This document shows, piece after piece, positions 19,033-28,880 of a DNA stretch of 64,000 nt; within the stretch, counting starts at the first letter, position 1; every line of letters begins with the position of its first letter. Where the stretch lies: assembly GCF_017377505.1 (NCBI RefSeq), contig NZ_JAFREN010000008.1:1-64000 (forward strand), written 5' to 3'. This DNA is from Enterococcus sp. DIV0212c (GTDB lineage Bacteria; Bacillota; Bacilli; Lactobacillales; Enterococcaceae). Made by a program: the position numbers and the translations under genes. The notes beneath the pieces are model-generated. The model saw only the letters and a program-made list of their open reading frames with translations. It was not told where the DNA came from and ran no database searches.

Positions 19033-19779
19033 ATGGCGCTTGCACGAATGAGCTTTCGATCACAGATATTAGACAAGGCAACTCATGTGAATGTTTATTT
19101 GCCTGAGGAGATGACACGTGATTCTCCAGTGCTCTATTTACTTCATGGCTATTCAGATGATTGTAATGCTTGGTTAGATGCGACGAGTTTAGCACGTTTT
19201 GCAGAGGAATATCCTTTTGTGATCATCATGCCTCAAGTAGAGCTTAGTTATTATACTAATATGGTGTCTGGAGCTGATTACTGGGATTATTTGACGCTAG
19301 AATTACCGCAGAAGATCCATGAATGGTTTGGTTTATCAGCATCTTCTGATAAAATGTTCGTTGCTGGTTTATCAATGGGTGGGTATGGTGCGTTTAAATG
19401 GGCAATGACGTATCCTGACAAAATAAGAGCAGCTGCTTCCATATCTGGGGCATTGGATGTTGTGTCTTTGTGGGAACGAGATAGTGGCAGAAATGAAACA
19501 TTTAAACTTATCTTTGGGGACGTATCAAGGTTAGCCCAAAGTTCGAATAATCTGTTTCAACTATTTTCTGCAAATTTAGGTAAAATATCTGCGCCGCATT
19601 TTCTACAAATTTGTGGAACAGAGGATTTTCTTTATCAGGATAATCAGACTTTCCGAAGCAAAGCAGAAGAGTCACTTATTCATTATGTTTATGAAGAGCG
19701 TCAAGGTGCGCATACATGGGATTTTTGGAATCAAGAAATTCAACGTGTGTTAGCTTATTTTGAGAAATTAATTGTGTAA
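19033..19779 (+). CDS. Esterase of the esterase D / tributyrin esterase type
   Basis: A 248-residue alpha/beta hydrolase with LLHGYSDDCNAW, the nucleophile serine in GLSMGGYGA, the acid Asp in CGTEDFLY and the histidine in GAHTWDFW. It has no signal peptide. It follows the LacI gene by two bases, so it belongs to the oligosaccharide operon. A plausible job is removing acyl groups from imported glucans, since natural beta-1,2-glucans can carry succinyl or acetyl substituents; this is inference. Confidence 0.88.
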   Translation: MALARMSFRSQILDKATHVNVYLPEEMTRDSPVLYLLHGYSDDCNAWLDATSLARFAEEYPFVIIMPQVELSYYTNMVSGADYWDYLTLELPQKIHEWFGLSASSDKMFVAGLSMGGYGAFKWAMTYPDKIRAAASISGALDVVSLWERDSGRNETFKLIFGDVSRLAQSSNNLFQLFSANLGKISAPHFLQICGTEDFLYQDNQTFRSKAEESLIHYVYEERQGAHTWDFWNQEIQRVLAYFEKLIV

Positions 19780-19811
19780 ATTTACATGGCGAGTTAACTT
19801 GGATATAGATA

Positions 19812-19852
19812 GTCAGACAAAACGGATAGTTAGTTTTGTCTGGCTTTTTTTT
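19812..19852 (+). terminator. Intrinsic terminator ending the oligosaccharide operon
   Basis: GTCAGACAAAAC (19812-19823) pairs with GTTTTGTCTGGC (19833-19844), followed by eight T. Confidence 0.88.
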
Positions 19853-19877
19853 ATGTGTATAGAATATTTTTAAACAG

Positions 19878-19906
19878 TTGTAAAATAAAGTGTTTTAATT
19901 TAAACT
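19878..19906 (+). promoter_or_regulatory. Promoter of the marR-like gene
   Basis: TTGTAA (19878-19883) and TAAACT (19901-19906) with a 17-base spacer, about 20 bases before the start codon. Confidence 0.6.
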
Positions 19907-19927
19907 ATTATCGAAGAGGTGATCAGA

Positions 19928-20356
19928 ATGGTTTCTAATCAAGATGGTTTGGCAGAAAAAATTTATACACTTAGTATCTTACAGCAAAATTATGTGGTAG
20001 CAAGATTAAAATCATTGCAGTTAAATAGTTTACAAGCACGTAGTCTTACTTATATTTTTCTTCACCCAGCTACAATACAGCGAGATATTGCAGATTATTT
20101 AGGTAAAAAGCAGTCAACGGTCACGAATATTTTAAAAGGTTTAGAAGACAGAAATCTTGTATATCGTGAAATTCCCAAAAATAATGAACGACAGAAAAAT
20201 ATTTTTCTGACGACTGAAGGTAAGCAGTTAGTTGATCAAGTGAATCTTATTTTTGAACAGCTCAATGAAAAAATTTGTAAGGGATTGACGAAAGAAGAGC
20301 AACAACAGCTGAAAGAGAATCTTACGAAAGCTGAAGAGTATTTTGAGAGAAATTAG
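19928..20356 (+). CDS. MarR-family transcriptional regulator
   Basis: A 142-residue winged-helix regulator (RDIADYLGKKQSTVTNILKGLEDRNLVYREIPKNNERQ with its wing, then a helical dimerisation end). The ATG at 19928 follows AGAGGTGA. The CorA-like gene begins 11 bases after its stop and is cotranscribed, so the regulator may control that transporter and itself. The ligand is unknown. Confidence 0.88.
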   Translation: MVSNQDGLAEKIYTLSILQQNYVVARLKSLQLNSLQARSLTYIFLHPATIQRDIADYLGKKQSTVTNILKGLEDRNLVYREIPKNNERQKNIFLTTEGKQLVDQVNLIFEQLNEKICKGLTKEEQQQLKENLTKAEEYFERN

Positions 20357-20367
20357 GAGGTTTTTTT

Positions 20368-21273
20368 ATGATAACTGAAAAAAAGTTTGGCAATGGAGAA
20401 AATGTTTGGATCAATATCAACTCTGATCAGGTTGCAACGGATTCCGATTTATATAAGCAATATGGTCTAGATAGTGAAATTATCTCTTATGCATTAGATA
20501 AAAATGAACGTGCACGTATTGAATATGATAATGAACTAGATGCGTTTATTCTGATCTACAATGTTCCACAAAATAAAAAGAACGACAATCACTACGAAGC
20601 TGTACCAATGACATTTTTAATTAAAAATAAACAATTATTAACGATCACAAATAATGAAAATACCTATATTATTCAGTATATGGAAAAATATTTACAAAAC
20701 AATTCAGATATTTCTGTTTTTAAATTCTTGTTTTCGAGTTTATACTTAATTACAGATAAATTTTTCCCTGTGATTGAAGAGATGAATAAAGAGCGAAATC
20801 ATATTAATAATATGCTGAAAGAGAAAACGACTAAGACGAATTTATTAGCTTTATCTGATGTAGAAACTAGTGTTGCTTATTTTATATCAGCGACAAAACA
20901 AAACGCAGTTTTATTAGAACAAATAAAAACCAATGTGATTTTCCAATCGTTGAATGAGGTTGAAAAAGAGCAGTGGGAAGATACGTTGATTGAGGCTAGA
21001 CAATTAGTTGAAATGGCTCAATTAACAGCGCAAGTTTTACAGCAATTATCGGGTACCTATAATAATATTTTAAATAATAATTTGAATGACACGATGAAAA
21101 TTTTGACAGTTCTTTCAATTTTGTTAACAATTCCAACGATTGTAACTGGTTTTTTTGGAATGAATATGCCTTTACCTTTAGAACATAACCTTTTAGGCTG
21201 GGTGATCGCAATAGGTATTAGCTTGGTTGGATGGTTTGGTTTATCATTTATTTTACGCTTGATCCTAAAGTGA
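20368..21273 (+). CDS. CorA-family divalent metal transporter
   Basis: A 301-residue CorA-like protein: a cytoplasmic alpha/beta domain, a long stalk helix (about 130-240), then two membrane helices, the first followed by the signature GMN (GFFGMNMP). The family conducts Mg2+ or related divalent ions. Pairing with a MarR regulator rather than a Mg2+ riboswitch hints that transport of magnesium may not be its main role. An AGGAGG site precedes the ATG. Confidence 0.88.
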   Translation: MITEKKFGNGENVWININSDQVATDSDLYKQYGLDSEIISYALDKNERARIEYDNELDAFILIYNVPQNKKNDNHYEAVPMTFLIKNKQLLTITNNENTYIIQYMEKYLQNNSDISVFKFLFSSLYLITDKFFPVIEEMNKERNHINNMLKEKTTKTNLLALSDVETSVAYFISATKQNAVLLEQIKTNVIFQSLNEVEKEQWEDTLIEARQLVEMAQLTAQVLQQLSGTYNNILNNNLNDTMKILTVLSILLTIPTIVTGFFGMNMPLPLEHNLLGWVIAIGISLVGWFGLSFILRLILK

Positions 21274-21294
21274 AAGATTCATGACCTATATATT

Positions 21295-21327
21295 AGTGCT
21301 GGAAAGAACAATTTTCAGCACTTTTTT
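21295..21327 (+). terminator. Intrinsic terminator
   Basis: AGTGCTGGAAA pairs with TTTTCAGCAC, followed by six T; it ends the marR-corA unit. Confidence 0.85.
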
Positions 21328-21416
21328 GTGTTTTTAAAATTTTGCTAAGAGGAATCTGCTTATCTATGTCCAAGTGATTTTTATACTGATTCATTAAAAA
21401 TCTTAAAAGAAAACGC

Positions 21417-21447
21417 TTGACTTATAGTGCACTCTAATTGATATAGT
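21417..21447 (+). promoter_or_regulatory. MerR-type promoter of the second aldo/keto reductase
   Basis: TTGACT (21417-21422) and TATAGT (21442-21447) are separated by 19 bases. The spacer carries the dyad CTTATAGTGCACTCTAAT, with the same AGTGCACT core as at 5244-5261. The arrangement is nearly identical to the promoter at 5240. Confidence 0.75.
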
Positions 21448-21483
21448 TTTATCATAAAAGCGATTAGAGAGGACGGATCATCT

Positions 21484-22467
<984 letters not shown>

Positions 22468-22560
22468 AACTTAATTTTGCTTAAAAACTTTAAATAGAAA
22501 AGTACAAATGATCCATTCGAAAAAAGTTTTTTATTCGTGCGGATTCATTGCTGTGAAAAA

Positions 22561-22614
22561 GAAAAAGTCTTTTCCTTCGGAAACTTATAACGCTTAAATA
22601 AAAAAGACTTTTTC
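22561..22614 (+). terminator. Terminator-like hairpin after the reductase gene
   Basis: GAAAAAGTCTTTT (22561-22573) pairs with AAAAGACTTTTTC (22602-22614) around an inner CCTTCGG-containing loop. No strong T-run follows on the plus strand, so it may be a partial terminator. Confidence 0.5.
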
Positions 22615-22717
22615 GGAAAAGTGTGTTTAAACCTGAAACATTTAAGCTCTATTTAAGGTTAGGCTAATATGATTAATTCAATCCTAATAAACCAATTTTT
22701 TCATTTCCCTCTTTCTT

Positions 22718-22744
22718 GCCTATCTCAAACGAGATAGGCTTTTT
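22718..22744 (+). terminator. Strong intrinsic terminator upstream of the uvrA-like gene
   Basis: GCCTATCTC (22718-22726) and GAGATAGGC (22731-22739) form a perfect nine-pair stem with an AAAC loop, followed by five T. No gene lies between this and the previous hairpin (22615-22717). Confidence 0.88.
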
Positions 22745-22765
22745 CGTATTCTGGCTAAGAAAAAG

Positions 22766-22807
22766 TGTATCACTTTATTAGTAATACATTTTAGATAGTT
22801 TTATAAT
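22766..22807 (+). promoter_or_regulatory. Promoter region with operator-like dyad for the uvrA-like gene
   Basis: TATAAT at 22802-22807 lies about 60 bases before the start codon. Just upstream, TGTATCAC (22766-22773) and GTAATACA (22781-22788) form an inverted repeat with one mismatch and a seven-base spacer, as expected for a dimeric repressor. No good -35 box is visible. Confidence 0.4.
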
Positions 22808-22868
22808 AAATAGTTGAGAGTAAGAAGTATCAGCTATTGCAAGAAAGACTAATTGTAGGGGGAGAAAT

Positions 22869-25112
22869 ATGGAGAAAGAATGGATCAAAATAAAAAACGC
22901 AACCCAAAATAACTTGAAAAACGTGACAACTCAAATCCCAAAACATAAATTAACCGTGGTGACAGGAGTTTCTGGTTCTGGAAAATCTTCTTTGATTTTT
23001 GATACGCTAGCTGCTGAATCGCGCAGAGAATTGAATGATACTTTTCCAAGCTTTCTACAAAAATACTTACCTAAATATGGTAGACCAATTGTTGAAAGTA
23101 TAGAAAATTTACCTGTTGCGATTGTAATCGAACAAAAGAAATTATCTTCCAATTCTCGGTCAACAGTGGGAACGTATACTGATATCTATACTTTTTTACG
23201 TTTACTTTTTTCAAGGGTAGGAGAACCATTTGTTGGCTATTCAGATACTTTTTCGTTCAATCATCCTGACGGGAAATGTCCTGAGTGTGATGGGATTGGA
23301 ACCGTGACAACTATTGATATTCATGAGTTAGTCGATTTTAATAAATCTTTAAATGAAGGTCCGATAGACTTTCCGACTTTTCATGCGGGATTTTGGCGCT
23401 GGAAACGATATGCAGACAGTGGCCTATTTGATTTAGATAAGAAGATAAAAGACTATTCGCAAGAGGAGTTAGAATTATTTTTGTATGCACCACAACAAAA
23501 ATTAAAAAATCCACCAGAAAAATGGCCCCATACTGCATTATTTGAAGGCTTGATCCCTCGGATGAGAAGGAGTATTCTACAATCAGATGAAGGAAAAAGA
23601 CATCAAAAGCAATTAGATCGTTTTATAACTGTCGAAACTTGTCCGGCATGTCGTGGTTCTCGGGTAAACGAGCGAGTGAGAAGCTGTAAAATTTCAGGTA
23701 AAAGTATTGCTGATGTCGTGATGTTTTCACTGGATGAATTAACTTCTTTTATTGAAAAGATCGATGCCCCATTGGCGGTAGATATCAAACCTGAAATTCA
23801 AAAACGCTTGGAGGCTTTAATTGAAATTGGCTTAAGCTATTTGACTTTAGGAAGATCGACTGGAAGTCTTTCTGGTGGTGAAGCACAACGGATCAGAATT
23901 TCTAAATACATCAATAGCGCATTGAATGATATGATGTATATTTTAGATGAACCGAGCGCTGGCTTACATCCTAAAGACATCGACCGTATCAATAATGCGT
24001 TGCTTGCTTTAAAAGATAAAGGAAACACCGTGGTTTTAGTAGAACATAATCCGCAACTGATTTGCTGCGCAGATTATATTCTTGATATGGGGCCAGGTGC
24101 TGGAGAAGGTGGCGGGGACCTTCAATTTGCTGGCGATTACGCTGAATTTCTTCAGTCTAAAACCATAACGAGTAAAGCTTTAAAAACGGAAATCGAAATT
24201 AAAAAAAATCCGCGTAAACCAAAAAGTTTTTTAGAGATAAAAAACGCTACTCTCCATAATTTAAAAGACTTTTCTGCAGAAATTCCTCTAGGTGTAATGA
24301 CCGTTATTTGTGGAGTTGCAGGATCGGGCAAATCTTCATTGGGAGAAATCATTCGTCAAACTGCTGTTGAAGAAAATCATGAGATCGTAGCAATTTCACA
24401 AAAAAGTATTGGAATCAATTTACGTTCAACTCCATTAACATATTTGGATATCTTCGGGAAAATCCGTGAATTATTTGCCAAACAAAATGGTGTAAGTGCT
24501 GCTTTATTTAGCTATAATTCAAAGGGAGCCTGTCCAAGATGTCGCGGCAAAGGTGTGATTGTTTCTGATATGGCTTTCATGGAAGATATCGTGACTACTT
24601 GTGAAGTCTGTCATGGTACGCGATATGATCCTAAAGTATTGAAATATACGTATAAAGACAAAACGATTGTGGATGTTTTAGAAATGACGGTCAATGAGAG
24701 TAGTCAATTTTTTTTAGATCAATCGTTTAAGCAAGAATTGTTGACTCTGCTGGAAGTTGGGTTAGGTTATTTACGGTTGAATCAATCGTTAACAACACTT
24801 TCTGGTGGAGAATTACAACGATTAAAATTAGCAAATCAGCTTCATAAAAAAGGAACGATTTACTTATTGGATGAACCAACAGATGGGTTACATTTAGCTG
24901 ATATCGATCAATTATTGACACTTTTTAATCAAATGGTGAATGAAAACAGCAGCTTAATTCTCTTAGAACATCATTTGAGTATGATCAAACAGGCAGATTG
25001 GATCATTGAGATTGGACCAGAAGGTGGTACAAAAGGCGGAAAATTAATGTTTAGTGGAACACCCGAAGAGTTAGCAAATTCAGGTGACTTGATTACTAAA
25101 CCCTATTTGTAA
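22869..25112 (+). CDS. Class II UvrA-like ABC ATPase (DrrC type)
   Basis: A 747-residue UvrA paralogue with two ABC modules: Walker A GVSGSGKSS (about 37) and GVAGSGKSS (about 483), signatures SLSGGEAQR and TLSGGELQR, and Walker B ILDEPSAGLHP and LLDEPTDGLH. Zinc fingers CPEC..CPAC and CPRC..CEVC are present. At about 750 residues, against about 940 for true UvrA, it lacks the UvrB-interaction region, as in class II UvrA proteins such as DrrC that protect against DNA-binding drugs. It is probably an accessory drug-tolerance or DNA-protection ATPase. It stands alone after a strong terminator. Confidence 0.9.
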   Translation: MEKEWIKIKNATQNNLKNVTTQIPKHKLTVVTGVSGSGKSSLIFDTLAAESRRELNDTFPSFLQKYLPKYGRPIVESIENLPVAIVIEQKKLSSNSRSTVGTYTDIYTFLRLLFSRVGEPFVGYSDTFSFNHPDGKCPECDGIGTVTTIDIHELVDFNKSLNEGPIDFPTFHAGFWRWKRYADSGLFDLDKKIKDYSQEELELFLYAPQQKLKNPPEKWPHTALFEGLIPRMRRSILQSDEGKRHQKQLDRFITVETCPACRGSRVNERVRSCKISGKSIADVVMFSLDELTSFIEKIDAPLAVDIKPEIQKRLEALIEIGLSYLTLGRSTGSLSGGEAQRIRISKYINSALNDMMYILDEPSAGLHPKDIDRINNALLALKDKGNTVVLVEHNPQLICCADYILDMGPGAGEGGGDLQFAGDYAEFLQSKTITSKALKTEIEIKKNPRKPKSFLEIKNATLHNLKDFSAEIPLGVMTVICGVAGSGKSSLGEIIRQTAVEENHEIVAISQKSIGINLRSTPLTYLDIFGKIRELFAKQNGVSAALFSYNSKGACPRCRGKGVIVSDMAFMEDIVTTCEVCHGTRYDPKVLKYTYKDKTIVDVLEMTVNESSQFFLDQSFKQELLTLLEVGLGYLRLNQSLTTLSGGELQRLKLANQLHKKGTIYLLDEPTDGLHLADIDQLLTLFNQMVNENSSLILLEHHLSMIKQADWIIEIGPEGGTKGGKLMFSGTPEELANSGDLITKPYL

Positions 25113-25263
25113 ATCCTGCTCTTGCAGTTCGATGACTTTTCATGGATAATGAGTAACTGAGCCAAAAAAATCGAAAACTATTTAGATAACTAAGATGACA
25201 AATAAGTTTACACCAAAAGCATGCAAGTCATTTTGATCAATAAAATAGAAGAATGGGGAAACA

Positions 25264-26712
25264 ATGAGTAAAATAAATTTCAATACCTATCCACTAAGTG
25301 AGGTAATCTTAAATGCTATTTCAGATTTAGGCTACGAAACACCAACACCAGTCCAACAAGCGGTTATTCCAGCTGTTTTGGAGGGAAAAGATGTGTTAGT
25401 GCAGTCTCAAACAGGGAGCGGAAAGACAGCTAGTTTTGCTATTCCACTTTGCGAAAAGGTAGATTGGGCCGAAAATAAACCACAAGTTCTTGTTCTAGAA
25501 CCAACCAGAGAACTTGCTCAACAAGTGCAAGAAGACATGATCAATATCGGACGATACAAACGAATAAAAGCTACAGCAGTCTATGGTAAAGCTTCATTTG
25601 TTAAACAAAAATCAGAACTAAAACAAAAAAGCCATATCGTAGTAGGAACACCAGGCCGTGTGTTGGATCATATCATAAAAGGAACACTTCCGCTTGAAAA
25701 AATCAATTGTTTAGTTATTGATGAAGCAGATGAAATGCTGAATATGGGATTTATTGATCAGGTTAAAGAGATCATTGCTGCATTGTCAGAAGCTAAAAAT
25801 ACTCTTTTATTTTCTGCAACGATGCCCAAAACAATCGAGCAAATGAGTCGTTCCTATTTAAATGAACCAACCATAGTAAAAATCGAAGCAACTGAAAAAA
25901 CAACGCCTAAGATTCAACATGCTTTTTTAGATGTAACACAAGACAATAAATTAGCAGCTTTAGAAGCAGTCACAATCGTTGAAAATCCAGACACATGTAT
26001 TATTTTTGGCAATACACAAGAGATGGTCAATGATACATTCGATTTCTTAGTCAACGCAGAATATCCAGTTGGAAAATTACATGGCGGGATGATGCAGGAA
26101 GATCGTTTTGAAGTAATGGATGCCTTTAGAAAAGGAAAGTTTCGTTACCTTGTAGCGACAGATGTTGCTGCTCGAGGTATCGATATTGAAAATATCACTC
26201 ACGTCATTAATCTAGACGTACCTTTTGAAAAAGAAAGCTACGTCCATCGGGTCGGCCGAACGGGGCGTGCAGGTAAAGAAGGTTTTGCACTGACATTTGT
26301 CACACCAAAAGAAGAGACTTTAAAAAGAGAAATCGAGGCTTTTGCTGAGTTGACAATGACGCGAATCACTTTACCAAATGCTAAACTAGTTGCTAGAAGT
26401 AAACCCGCTTTTGAGAAAAAAATTACAACGAAGCAAAAACAAAAGCATCAAAAAGCCAAACGAGTAAATGAAGAAATCACAAAAGTTTATTTTAATGGCG
26501 GTAAGAAAAAGAAATTACGTGCACTTGATTTTGTGGGAACTATTTCAAAAATTGAAGGAATCAACTCAGAAGATATTGGTATTATCACCATTCAAGAAAA
26601 TGTGACGTATGTTGATATTTTAAATGGAAAAGGTCAACTGGTTATTCAAGCGATGAAAGAAAGAACAATCAAAGGCAAACAATTGAAAGTACATGTAGCA
26701 AGAAAAAAATAA
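25264..26712 (+). CDS. dbpA: DEAD-box RNA helicase of the DbpA/YxiN group
   Basis: A 482-residue ATP-dependent RNA helicase with [41 protein letters not shown] and [10 protein letters not shown] in order. The C-terminal RNA-recognition domain (about 405-482) is introduced by [19 protein letters not shown] and is close to that of B. subtilis YxiN, which binds hairpin 92 of 23S rRNA. The likely role is large-subunit assembly. The 150-base gap before it shows nothing recognisable. Confidence 0.92.
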   Translation: MSKINFNTYPLSEVILNAISDLGYETPTPVQQAVIPAVLEGKDVLVQSQTGSGKTASFAIPLCEKVDWAENKPQVLVLEPTRELAQQVQEDMINIGRYKRIKATAVYGKASFVKQKSELKQKSHIVVGTPGRVLDHIIKGTLPLEKINCLVIDEADEMLNMGFIDQVKEIIAALSEAKNTLLFSATMPKTIEQMSRSYLNEPTIVKIEATEKTTPKIQHAFLDVTQDNKLAALEAVTIVENPDTCIIFGNTQEMVNDTFDFLVNAEYPVGKLHGGMMQEDRFEVMDAFRKGKFRYLVATDVAARGIDIENITHVINLDVPFEKESYVHRVGRTGRAGKEGFALTFVTPKEETLKREIEAFAELTMTRITLPNAKLVARSKPAFEKKITTKQKQKHQKAKRVNEEITKVYFNGGKKKKLRALDFVGTISKIEGINSEDIGIITIQENVTYVDILNGKGQLVIQAMKERTIKGKQLKVHVARKK

Positions 26713-26720
26713 GTTAAAAA

Positions 26721-26762
26721 GGAACATAACTCAGAGAAATTTAGAGTTATGTTCTTTATTTT
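26721..26762 (+). terminator. Intrinsic terminator
   Basis: GAACATAACTC (26722-26732) pairs with GAGTTATGTTC (26744-26754), followed by a T-rich run. The remaining 26763-26974 gap holds only the leader of the next gene; no clear promoter was found. Confidence 0.82.
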
Positions 26763-26974
26763 AGCTTGCGTACGAATAGAAACTTCAATTCCATTTAGGA
26801 AAAAAATAAGTACTTTTACAAGATTCTAATTTTTGTTTAAGAAGTGAATCACAAGCGGAAAATCAATGGTTAAAAGAGGTAAAATGAAAGAACACAGTTC
26901 TTTAGAAGACGAGGTATAAACCCGGACTTTTAAACAGAGAACAACACAAAAACTCAACTTGGAGATAAGCAAAA

Positions 26975-28789
26975 ATGAAAAAAATAAAAGACATAATTAA
27001 TAGTCGTAATCTTTCAACAACTAAAAATCGAAAACGAGTTGGCGTAATTGTTTTATTTTTGGCCAGTTTTATTTTCTTGTTATTTACATTCCGATTTTCA
27101 TATATTCTTGTTACAGGTAAAGTTGCAGGAACCTCTCTTTCTGAAAAGACGAAAGATCTGTATGAAGTTCATGAAACATTGGAGGCCAAACGAGGATCGA
27201 TTTTCGATAAAGATGGCAATGTATTAGTCGAGGATTCAAGTGCATTTTCTCTATATGCAATTTTAGATAAGAATTACACTGATTTAGAAGGTAAAAAACT
27301 ATATGTTCAAGAAAAAGATTGGGCAACGATCGCTGAAATCTTTGAAAAATATGTAAAAATAGATAAAGACATAACATTAAAACAATTAAAACCTAGTGTC
27401 AATGAAGAAGGAGAATCCGTTACTACGGTTGAATTTGGAACGAATGGTAAGAATTTGAATTTTGAAACAAAAAGAAACATTCAAGAAGAGCTGGACAAGA
27501 AAAAAATTTCCGGTATTTATTTTAGAGAAGAGAAAAAACGTGCGTACCAAGTAGGCAATTTTGCTTCTTATTTTATTGGATATACTCAGCAAAATGACAA
27601 AGGCGACGAAAAGGGCGTTATGGGCATTGAAGAAGCCTATGATGACAAATTATCTGGTAAAAAAGGTTCTAGAAGCTATGAAAAAAACTCTGCTTTAGGT
27701 GATGTAAAACCTGGCAGTGTGAAAGAGAAAAAAAAGGTTGATGGAAGTGATATTTACACCACACTGGATAGTAATTTACAATTTTATTTGGAAGAGTTAT
27801 TAGACGATGCTGTAACAAAATATCAGCCTGAACATATAACGGCTACCTTGATGGAAGCAAAAACAGGAAATATTTTGGCAACTTCTCAACGCCCATCATT
27901 TGAATTAGATACAAAAAAAGGCTTAGATGATCCTAATACTGCTCGTTGGAGTAATATTCTTGTAGAAGATGTATATGAACCAGGTTCAACAATGAAAAGT
28001 ATGATGGTTGCAAGTGCAATTGAAGAAAATAAATTCAATGAAACTGAACAGTTTGCCTCTGGAAGTATCAAAGTTGATGATACCAAGATCAGTGATTGGA
28101 ATAACGGTGTTGGCGATGGTAATATGACATTTAGACAAGGATTAGCTTGGTCAAGTAATGTAGGAATGGTGACACTTCAAGAACGAATGCCTGATTTGTG
28201 GCAAGAATATCTTAAAAAGTTTGGTTTTGGTCAAAGCACAAATTTTGGTTTAGCAGGTGAAGCAGCTGGAGAGATTCAGAATAAGACAACGGTAGACAGA
28301 GCAATGACCGCATACGGACAAGGTATCTCTGTTACCAACTTACAAATGCTTCAGGCATACACTGCAATTGCTAATGGCGGACAAATGCTAAAACCGAATA
28401 TTATCAGTAAAATTGTTTCTTCAAATGGTGAAGAAACAACGATCCAACCAGAAACTGTAGGAAATCCCATCTCTAGCGAAACTGCTGGAAAAGTCTTGGA
28501 ATATATGAAAGATGTTACAGTAGATCCTAGATACGGGATGGGAAAAGAATATGCAATAGAAGGATTAAATGTCTCTGCTAAAACTGGGACAGCAGAGTTC
28601 TTTGAGAATGGTAGCTACCAAACACAAGAGTATTTACATTCGGTAGTCACGATCACACCAACTGAAAACCCAGAGTATATTTTTTATATGACTCTTAAAA
28701 AGCCTGTATTGAATGGTGTTTCAGCAAATACGATTATTTCTGAGGTATCGAATAACTTAGTTAAACGAGCAACGGTTGCTCGTGATTAA
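26975..28789 (+). CDS. Class B penicillin-binding protein without PASTA domains
   Basis: A 604-residue DD-transpeptidase anchored by one N-terminal helix (about 21-47), with a dimerisation domain (EAKRGSIFDKDGNVLVED) and a transpeptidase domain. Active-site motifs are Ser338-Thr-Met-Lys341, Ser393-Ser-Asn395 and Lys536-Thr-Gly-Thr539. It resembles the PBP2x/FtsI line, but it ends soon after the transpeptidase domain, has no PASTA repeats and lies outside the division gene cluster. It is probably an accessory cell-wall synthase; any beta-lactam phenotype is unknown. Confidence 0.9.
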   Translation: MKKIKDIINSRNLSTTKNRKRVGVIVLFLASFIFLLFTFRFSYILVTGKVAGTSLSEKTKDLYEVHETLEAKRGSIFDKDGNVLVEDSSAFSLYAILDKNYTDLEGKKLYVQEKDWATIAEIFEKYVKIDKDITLKQLKPSVNEEGESVTTVEFGTNGKNLNFETKRNIQEELDKKKISGIYFREEKKRAYQVGNFASYFIGYTQQNDKGDEKGVMGIEEAYDDKLSGKKGSRSYEKNSALGDVKPGSVKEKKKVDGSDIYTTLDSNLQFYLEELLDDAVTKYQPEHITATLMEAKTGNILATSQRPSFELDTKKGLDDPNTARWSNILVEDVYEPGSTMKSMMVASAIEENKFNETEQFASGSIKVDDTKISDWNNGVGDGNMTFRQGLAWSSNVGMVTLQERMPDLWQEYLKKFGFGQSTNFGLAGEAAGEIQNKTTVDRAMTAYGQGISVTNLQMLQAYTAIANGGQMLKPNIISKIVSSNGEETTIQPETVGNPISSETAGKVLEYMKDVTVDPRYGMGKEYAIEGLNVSAKTGTAEFFENGSYQTQEYLHSVVTITPTENPEYIFYMTLKKPVLNGVSANTIISEVSNNLVKRATVARD

Positions 28790-28791
28790 AA

Positions 28792-28849
28792 AGAAGACAA
28801 GACAAACACAGCTCATTTGAAAATAAGCTATGTTTGTCTCGTCTTTTAT
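28792..28849. terminator. Intrinsic terminator between convergent genes
   Basis: AGACAAACACAGCT pairs with AGCTATGTTTGTCT around a loop near 28814-28825, with TTTTATTT after it. It lies between the PBP gene and the leftward rqcH gene. Confidence 0.8.
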
Positions 28850-28880
28850 TTGCTTTTAAAGGCTGATGTAAAACTATTTT

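Noticed and set aside
22765..22777. AGTGTATCACTTT at 22765 and again near 40472 as a shared operator
   Set aside because: A 13-base match in AT-rich intergenic DNA with no shared gene function or spacing relative to promoters is not convincing.
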